Translations under genes and position numbers: made by a program
Notes under the pieces: generated by a model
What the model was told of the DNA's origin: nothing
What the model saw: the letters and a program-made list of their open reading frames with translations, nothing else
Databases searched by the model: none
In this document: positions 59,330 through 64,000 of the stretch, piece by piece
Numbering within the stretch: the stretch's first letter is position 1
Layout: each line of letters starts with the position of its first letter
NCBI RefSeq assembly: GCF_020524285.1
Contig: NZ_JAIVKX010000011.1
Location: forward strand, 184,761-248,760
Length of the DNA: 64,000 nucleotides
Reading direction: 5' to 3'
Origin: Alloyangia pacifica
Lineage (GTDB): Bacteria > Pseudomonadota > Alphaproteobacteria > Rhodobacterales > Rhodobacteraceae

Positions 59330-61399
59330 ATGACAGACAAGATTACCCGCGTGTCGACGGATGTCGGCGGCACCTTCACCGACCTCGTCTACTTCGAGAC
59401 CGACCTGGCCAGCGGGGTGCAGACGGTGCGGACCGAGAAGTCCGACACCACGCCCCCGGACTTCGAGAAGGGCGTGCTGAACGTGCTCGAGAAGGCCGGT
59501 GTCGATGTCGGCACGGTGGATTTCTTCGCCCATGGCACCACGGTGGTGATCAACGCGCTGACCGAGCGCAAGGGCGCCAAGGTCGGGCTGATCACCACCA
59601 AGGGCTTCCGCGACGCGATCGAGATCGGCCGCGGCAACCGCCCCGATTTCTTCAACCTGATGTACCGCAAGCCCGAGCCCTTCGTGGAGCGCTACCTGCG
59701 CCGCGAGATGGTGGGCCGGATGGACTACCGCGGCGCCGAGGTGACGCCGCTCGACCTGTCGTCGCTCGACGAGACGCTCGAGCTGTTCCGCGCCGAGGGC
59801 ATCGAGGCGATCGCCATCAGCTTCCTGCATGCCTATGCCAACCCGGCGCACGAAAAGGCGCTGAAGGCCGAGATCGAGGCGCGCTGGCCCGAGGTGACCG
59901 TGGTCGCCTCGCATCAGATCACCCGCGAGTGGCGCGAGTACGAACGCACCAACACCGCGATCCTGTCGGCCTACGTGCAGCCCAAGGCGCAGCGCTACCT
60001 CGAGAAGCTGGAAAGCGGCCTCGACGGCAAGGGCTACAAGGGGCGGCTCTTCATCATGCAGTCGAACTGCGGTGTCGATTCCGTCGATGCGATCAAGGCG
60101 GTGCCGATCACCATGGTCGAAAGCGGCCCGGCCTCGGGCTTCTGGGGCGCCGCCGAGCTTGGCCGGATCATCGGCGAGCCCAATATCCTCGCGCTCGACA
60201 TCGGCGGCACCACCGCCAAGTGCTCGCTGATCGAGAACAACCAGGTCACCATCAAGACCGACTACTGGATCGAGCGCGACCGCAAGTCGGCGGGCTATCC
60301 GATCATGGTGCCGGTGGTCGATCTCGTCGAGATCGGCAACGGCGGCGGCTCGATCGCCTGGGTCGATGATTTCGACAAGCTGCATGTCGGCCCGCAATCG
60401 GCCGGCTCGACCCCCGGCCCCGCCGCATACGGCCGTGGCGGCGAGAATGCCACCACCACGGATGCCAACCTCGCGCTCGGGCGCATCAACAAGGACTACT
60501 TCTGCGGCGGCTCGGTCGAGGCGGACATGGACGCGCTGGACGGCGCGCTCGGCCGGCTCGCGACCCGCATGGGCAACAGCCCGCAGGAGGTCGCGCGCGG
60601 CATCGTGCGCATCGCCAACTCCAACATGGTCAATGCGCTGAAGCTGGTCTCGGTCAACCGCGGCTACGATCCGCGCGACTTCACCTTGGTGGTCTTCGGC
60701 GGTGGCGGTCCTATGCACGGCGTCGCGCTGGGGCAGGAACTGGGCGTGAAAAAGGTGGTCGTGCCGCGCGGCGCGCCGGTCTTCTCGGCCTGGGGCATGA
60801 TGATGTCGGACCTGCGCCGCGATTACTTCGTGACCCGCCTGATGGACGGCACCGACCACGCCGGGCTCGACCAGCTGCTGTCGCACACGATGGACCTGGC
60901 GCGCGAGGAATATGCCCGCGAGGGGGTCGCCGCCGACAAGGTCAGCTTCCAGCCGATGATCCGCTGCCGCTACCAGAACCAGGAGTTCGCGGTCGAGGTT
61001 CCGGTGCCCGCAGGGCCCGTCACCGAGGCCGTGACCGCGCAGATGCTCGCGGACTTCCACGAGATCTACGAGCGTGAATACACCTACCGGCTGCAGGCCG
61101 GGGTCGAGGTCATCGGGCTGCACCTCATCGCCTCGTCGGAGGTCGGCAAGCTGGAACTGGTGCCACTGCCGAAGACCGGCGCGACGCTCGAGGAGGCCAT
61201 CAAGGGCCGCCGCATGGTCGACTACGCGACCGAGGGCGTGCACGAGGCGGTGATCTACGACAGCACGAAGTTCGAGCCCGGCATGGCCTTCGCCGGCCCG
61301 GCGGTGATCGAGGATCCGGGCACGACCATCGTGATCCACCCGACCAACCGCGTCTTCATCGACGATTTCGGCAACACCCACATCGAGACAAGGGGCTGA
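59330..61399 (+). CDS. HyuA-type hydantoinase/oxoprolinase subunit (pair at 60 kb)
   Basis: This 689-residue ATP-binding subunit is a close paralogue of the HyuA at 46 kb. It has TDVGGTFTDLVYFETD near residue 10, HGTTVVINALTERKG around residue 69, LDIGGTTAKCSLI in the middle, FSAWGMMMSDLRRDYF in the C-terminal part and AGPAVIEDPGTTIVIHP near the end. It opens cyclic amides with ATP together with the adjacent HyuB. ATG 59330 (MTDKITRVSTD) is the only sensible start. Confidence 0.94.
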   Translation: MTDKITRVSTDVGGTFTDLVYFETDLASGVQTVRTEKSDTTPPDFEKGVLNVLEKAGVDVGTVDFFAHGTTVVINALTERKGAKVGLITTKGFRDAIEIGRGNRPDFFNLMYRKPEPFVERYLRREMVGRMDYRGAEVTPLDLSSLDETLELFRAEGIEAIAISFLHAYANPAHEKALKAEIEARWPEVTVVASHQITREWREYERTNTAILSAYVQPKAQRYLEKLESGLDGKGYKGRLFIMQSNCGVDSVDAIKAVPITMVESGPASGFWGAAELGRIIGEPNILALDIGGTTAKCSLIENNQVTIKTDYWIERDRKSAGYPIMVPVVDLVEIGNGGGSIAWVDDFDKLHVGPQSAGSTPGPAAYGRGGENATTTDANLALGRINKDYFCGGSVEADMDALDGALGRLATRMGNSPQEVARGIVRIANSNMVNALKLVSVNRGYDPRDFTLVVFGGGGPMHGVALGQELGVKKVVVPRGAPVFSAWGMMMSDLRRDYFVTRLMDGTDHAGLDQLLSHTMDLAREEYAREGVAADKVSFQPMIRCRYQNQEFAVEVPVPAGPVTEAVTAQMLADFHEIYEREYTYRLQAGVEVIGLHLIASSEVGKLELVPLPKTGATLEEAIKGRRMVDYATEGVHEAVIYDSTKFEPGMAFAGPAVIEDPGTTIVIHPTNRVFIDDFGNTHIETRG

Positions 61400-61402
61400 G
61401 CC

Positions 61403-63076
61403 ATGACCGATCTTTCCTCGGCACAAAAGACCTACGACCCGGTCACCTTCGACATCATCCAGAACGCGCTCGAGGCCATCGCCGACGAGATGTTCTACGC
61501 GCAGGTGAAGACCTCGATGAGCGCGATCATCTACGAGGTGCTCGACCTGTCGACCTCGATCCTGACGCCGCAGGGCGAGATCGCCGCCTCGGGCGCCGGC
61601 ATCCCGGCCTTCATCGGCGTGCTCGACAAGGCGATCATGGGACTCTTGCGGAAGTTCCCGCTGGACCAGATCAGGGAAGGCGACGTCTTCGCCACCAACG
61701 ATCCCTATTTCGGCGGCGTCACCCACCTCAACGACATGGTGCTGGCGCAGCCGGTCTTCCATGACGGCAAGATGGTCGCCTGGGTCGCCAATATCGCGCA
61801 TTGGAACGACGTCGGCGGCAACGTCCCCGGCTCGATGTCCACCGAGGCGACCGAGATCTTCCAAGAGGGCGTGCGCATCCCCGCGGTGAAGCTGTTCACC
61901 GAAGGCGTCGAGAACACCGCGGTCTTCGACATCCTGAAGATCAACTCGCGCCTGCCGGACTTCCTGCACGGTGATCTCTGGGCCGGCATCGCCGGGCTGC
62001 GGATCGGCGAGCGGCGGGTGCTGGAGGTGGTGCGCAAGTACGGCGCCGACACCTTCGGCGCGGCGATCTCCGACTACATGGACCTCGGCGAACGTCGCGC
62101 ACGCGCGGCCCTCGCGAAGATCCCGCAGGGCCGCTACAGCTTCGAGGAGGAGCAGGACTCCGGCGCGCTGCACAAGGTGACGCTCGAGATCACCGCCGAC
62201 GAGTTCATCGTCGATCTCACCGACAACCCCGCCCAGTCCGGCTCGCTCAACTGCTCGCGCGAGGGCACCGAGATCGCCGTGCAGCTCGCCTTCAAGGATT
62301 TCACCGATCCCGACGCGCCGGGCAACGGCGGGTTCTTCAAGCCGCTGCGGGTGGTCACCAAGCCGGGCACGATCTACCACGTCGAGGCGCCGGGCGCGCT
62401 CGGCTACTACTCCGAGGTCGAGATCCGGCTCTTCGACATGCTGCTGCGGGCGCTGGCCGAGCACTTTCCGGGCATCGTTCCGGCGGGCAACTTCGCCTCG
62501 ATCTGCGGCACCAGCGTGGGCGGCCCGCACCCCGAAACCGGACGGCACTACACGATCGTCGAGCCGCAGGTCGGCGGCTGGGGCGCCTGGCAGGGCGCCG
62601 ACGGTGTCTCGGGCCAGTTCTCCGGCTTCCACGGCGAGACCTTCAACTGCCCCGCCGAGGTGGCCGAGGCGCGCTACGGGCTCGGCGTCGACCAGGTCGC
62701 GCTGAACTCCGAGCCGGGCGGCGAGGGCCAGTGGCGCGGCGGCAAGGGCATCGAGGTGCACTACCGTGTCCGCGCCGACGGCAACTTCCTGTCGATCGGC
62801 TACACCCGCTCGCGCATCCCGCCATGGGGCGCCTCGGGTGGCCTCGACGGCTCGGTCAACTACGCCGAAGTTCTGCGCACCGACGGCAGCCGCGAGCGCC
62901 ATGCCTTCACCACCAACCTGCGCGTCGACGAGGGCGACGTGATCCGGGTGGTCACCGGCAATGGCGGTGGCTACGGCGACCCCAAGCTGCGCGCCCGCGC
63001 CGACATCGAGCGCGACCTGCGCAATGGCTACCTGACCGCCGACCGCGCGCGGGAGGTCTACGGCTACGAGGGCTGA
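61403..63076 (+). CDS. HyuB-type hydantoinase/oxoprolinase subunit (pair at 60 kb)
   Basis: This 557-residue HyuB subunit has an intact NDP loop (Asn99-Asp100-Pro101, FGGVTHLND with His108 and Asp111) and the C-terminal GNGGGYGDPKLRA motif. It is similar to the HyuB at 44.4 kb. It starts 3 bp after the HyuA stop with AAGGGG as ribosome-binding site. A 187-bp gap with hairpins separates it from the aldehyde dehydrogenase gene. Confidence 0.94.
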   Translation: MTDLSSAQKTYDPVTFDIIQNALEAIADEMFYAQVKTSMSAIIYEVLDLSTSILTPQGEIAASGAGIPAFIGVLDKAIMGLLRKFPLDQIREGDVFATNDPYFGGVTHLNDMVLAQPVFHDGKMVAWVANIAHWNDVGGNVPGSMSTEATEIFQEGVRIPAVKLFTEGVENTAVFDILKINSRLPDFLHGDLWAGIAGLRIGERRVLEVVRKYGADTFGAAISDYMDLGERRARAALAKIPQGRYSFEEEQDSGALHKVTLEITADEFIVDLTDNPAQSGSLNCSREGTEIAVQLAFKDFTDPDAPGNGGFFKPLRVVTKPGTIYHVEAPGALGYYSEVEIRLFDMLLRALAEHFPGIVPAGNFASICGTSVGGPHPETGRHYTIVEPQVGGWGAWQGADGVSGQFSGFHGETFNCPAEVAEARYGLGVDQVALNSEPGGEGQWRGGKGIEVHYRVRADGNFLSIGYTRSRIPPWGASGGLDGSVNYAEVLRTDGSRERHAFTTNLRVDEGDVIRVVTGNGGGYGDPKLRARADIERDLRNGYLTADRAREVYGYEG

Positions 63077-63207
63077 GGGGACCGGGGCCTCAGATGACCG
63101 CGCCCAAGGCGACGCGGCCTGAGCCCCGCTGGCCGGCGCCAGCAGGGCCCGCCCCGTGACACCCCGTCCTGACGCCCCGTGGAGACACCCCATGCCCCGA
63201 GCATCAC

Positions 63208-63227
63208 GCCGCCCCCGTCGGGGCGGC
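63208..63227 (+). terminator. Hairpin before the aldehyde dehydrogenase gene
   Basis: An 8-bp perfect stem (GCCGCCCC / GGGGCGGC) with a CGTC loop lies about 35 bp before the next gene. A second, smaller hairpin (GCTGGC-CGGC-GCCAGC) precedes it near 63128. They may attenuate or stabilise rather than end transcription. Confidence 0.5.
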
Positions 63228-63263
63228 ACATCCTTTCAACAGCTCCCCCGAATGGAGACAGAC

Positions 63264-64000
63264 ATGAGTTTCACCCCGCACGGCAAGCACCTGATCGCGG
63301 GCGACTGGGTGGCTGGCGAGACCACCTTCGCCTCCGAACCGGCGCACGGCCCGAGCCATGACTATTCGGTCGGCACCCCGGCGCTGGTCGACCAGGCCTG
63401 CAAGGCCGCCGAAGAGGCCTTCTGGTCCTATGGCTACACCAGCCGCGAGACCCGCGCCGAGTTCCTCAATGCCATCGCCGACGAGATCGAGGCCCGCGCC
63501 GAGGCGATCACCGAGATCGGCACGCAGGAAACCGGCCTGCCCGAGGGGCGCCTGCAGGGCGAGCGCGGCCGCACCACCGGCCAGCTGCGGCTCTTTGCCA
63601 GCCACATCCTCAAGGGCGACTACCTCGACCGCCGCCATGACGAAGCGCTGCCCGACCGCCAGCCGCTGCCGCGCCCCGACATCAAGCTGGTGATGCGCCC
63701 GATCGGCCCGGTCGCGGTCTTCGGCGCCTCCAACTTCCCGCTCGCCTTCTCCACCGCCGGCGGCGACACCGCTGCGGCGCTGGCCGCCGGCTGCCCGGTG
63801 GTGGTCAAGGGCCACGGCGCCCATCCCGGCACCGGCGAGATCGTCGCCGAGGCGATCCTCGCCGCCATCGAGAAGACCGGTATGCCCAAGGGCGTCTTCT
63901 CGCTCGTGCAGGGCGGCAAGCGCGACGTCGGCCAGGCGCTGGTGCAGCACCCGCTGATCAATGCCGTGGGCTTCACCGGCTCGCTCGGCGGCGGCCGCGC
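63264..64000 (+). CDS. Aldehyde dehydrogenase, 2-oxoglutarate-semialdehyde type (5' part)
   Basis: Only the first ~245 residues lie in the window and the frame runs off the edge. It starts MSFTPHGKHLIAGDWVAGETTF and contains RPIGPVAVFGASNFPLAFSTAGGDTAAALAAGCPVVVKGH and NAVGFTGSLGGGR, the NAD-binding part typical of the 2,5-dioxovalerate (2-oxoglutarate semialdehyde) dehydrogenase subgroup. It would complete hydroxyproline degradation to 2-oxoglutarate. The catalytic cysteine lies outside the window. GGAG precedes ATG 63264. Confidence 0.88.
   Translation, partial: MSFTPHGKHLIAGDWVAGETTFASEPAHGPSHDYSVGTPALVDQACKAAEEAFWSYGYTSRETRAEFLNAIADEIEARAEAITEIGTQETGLPEGRLQGERGRTTGQLRLFASHILKGDYLDRRHDEALPDRQPLPRPDIKLVMRPIGPVAVFGASNFPLAFSTAGGDTAAALAAGCPVVVKGHGAHPGTGEIVAEAILAAIEKTGMPKGVFSLVQGGKRDVGQALVQHPLINAVGFTGSLGGGR

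Noticed and set aside
58745..63229. A 1494-codon minus-strand open frame opposite HyuA-HyuB at 60 kb
   Set aside because: Same artefact: it runs antisense to three well-supported genes and has biased Arg/His/Val/Gly composition.
1..64000. CRISPR arrays, tRNA/rRNA genes, insertion sequences or phage genes
   Set aside because: I saw no regularly spaced repeats, no transposase or integrase motifs, and no tRNA- or rRNA-like stretches.

Overview
The window is GC-rich DNA (AT-rich only in some promoters) with tightly packed genes, many joined by 4-bp ATGA overlaps. The aerobic cobalamin genes (cobG, cobN, cobW, DUF1636 protein), many ABC-type catabolic cassettes and the general codon style point to an alphaproteobacterium, most likely a Rhodobacteraceae (Roseobacter/Paracoccus-type) member. 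That placement is an inference. I saw no rRNA, tRNA, CRISPR array, insertion sequence or phage gene.

Region 1 (1-8.3 kb): cobalamin biosynthesis. A minus-strand operon DUF1636-cobW-cobN-cobG-cobH-cobI-cobJ (cobJ cut by the window edge) is preceded by a B12 riboswitch (about 7425-7640). cobO is divergent on the plus strand.

Region 2 (8.6-17.9 kb): a LacI-controlled catabolic module. It holds an M20 amidohydrolase, a TenA-type aminohydrolase, a BtpA/SgcQ protein, a PfkB kinase, a GATase1-like protein, a phosphotriesterase-like hydrolase, a ribose-type ABC transporter and the LacI regulator. A TAAACCGGTTTA operator lies upstream of the M20 gene, and two variants of it precede lacI, 9 kb away. 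M20 + TenA + PfkB is reminiscent of aminopyrimidine (degraded thiamine) salvage, but the other partners do not fit that neatly.

Region 3 (18.1-21 kb): an SDR dehydrogenase behind a TGTAC palindrome, a second M20 hydrolase, and an XRE-cupin regulator.

Region 4 (21.3-64 kb): an exceptional concentration of ATP-dependent hydantoinase/5-oxoprolinase systems. There are four: one HyuA-HyuB fusion (21.3 kb) and three split pairs (33, 46 and 60 kb). The fusion travels with a complete Dpp/Opp-type ABC transporter. The 33-kb pair travels with a second complete Dpp-type transporter, a hydantoin-racemase-like enzyme and a flavin monooxygenase. The 46- and 60-kb pairs are close paralogues, and each operon also encodes a small GAF-domain protein. 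Between them lies trans-4-hydroxyproline catabolism: epimerase, D-hydroxyproline-type dehydrogenase, pyrroline-hydroxycarboxylate-type deaminase, and at the right edge a 2-oxoglutarate-semialdehyde-type dehydrogenase. Two candidate prolidases (an M24 peptidase and a COG1228 amidohydrolase) flank them.

Three copies of a TTTGTCGACAAA palindrome sit before the three transcription units around the GntR gene. They suggest that the HyuAB-GAF operons and the hydroxyproline genes form one regulon. The candidate undescribed system is therefore a pathway in which HyuAB-GAF enzymes open cyclic amide or imide compounds, peptidases release (hydroxy)proline, and the hydroxyproline route feeds 2-oxoglutarate into the TCA cycle. 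The substrate is unknown.
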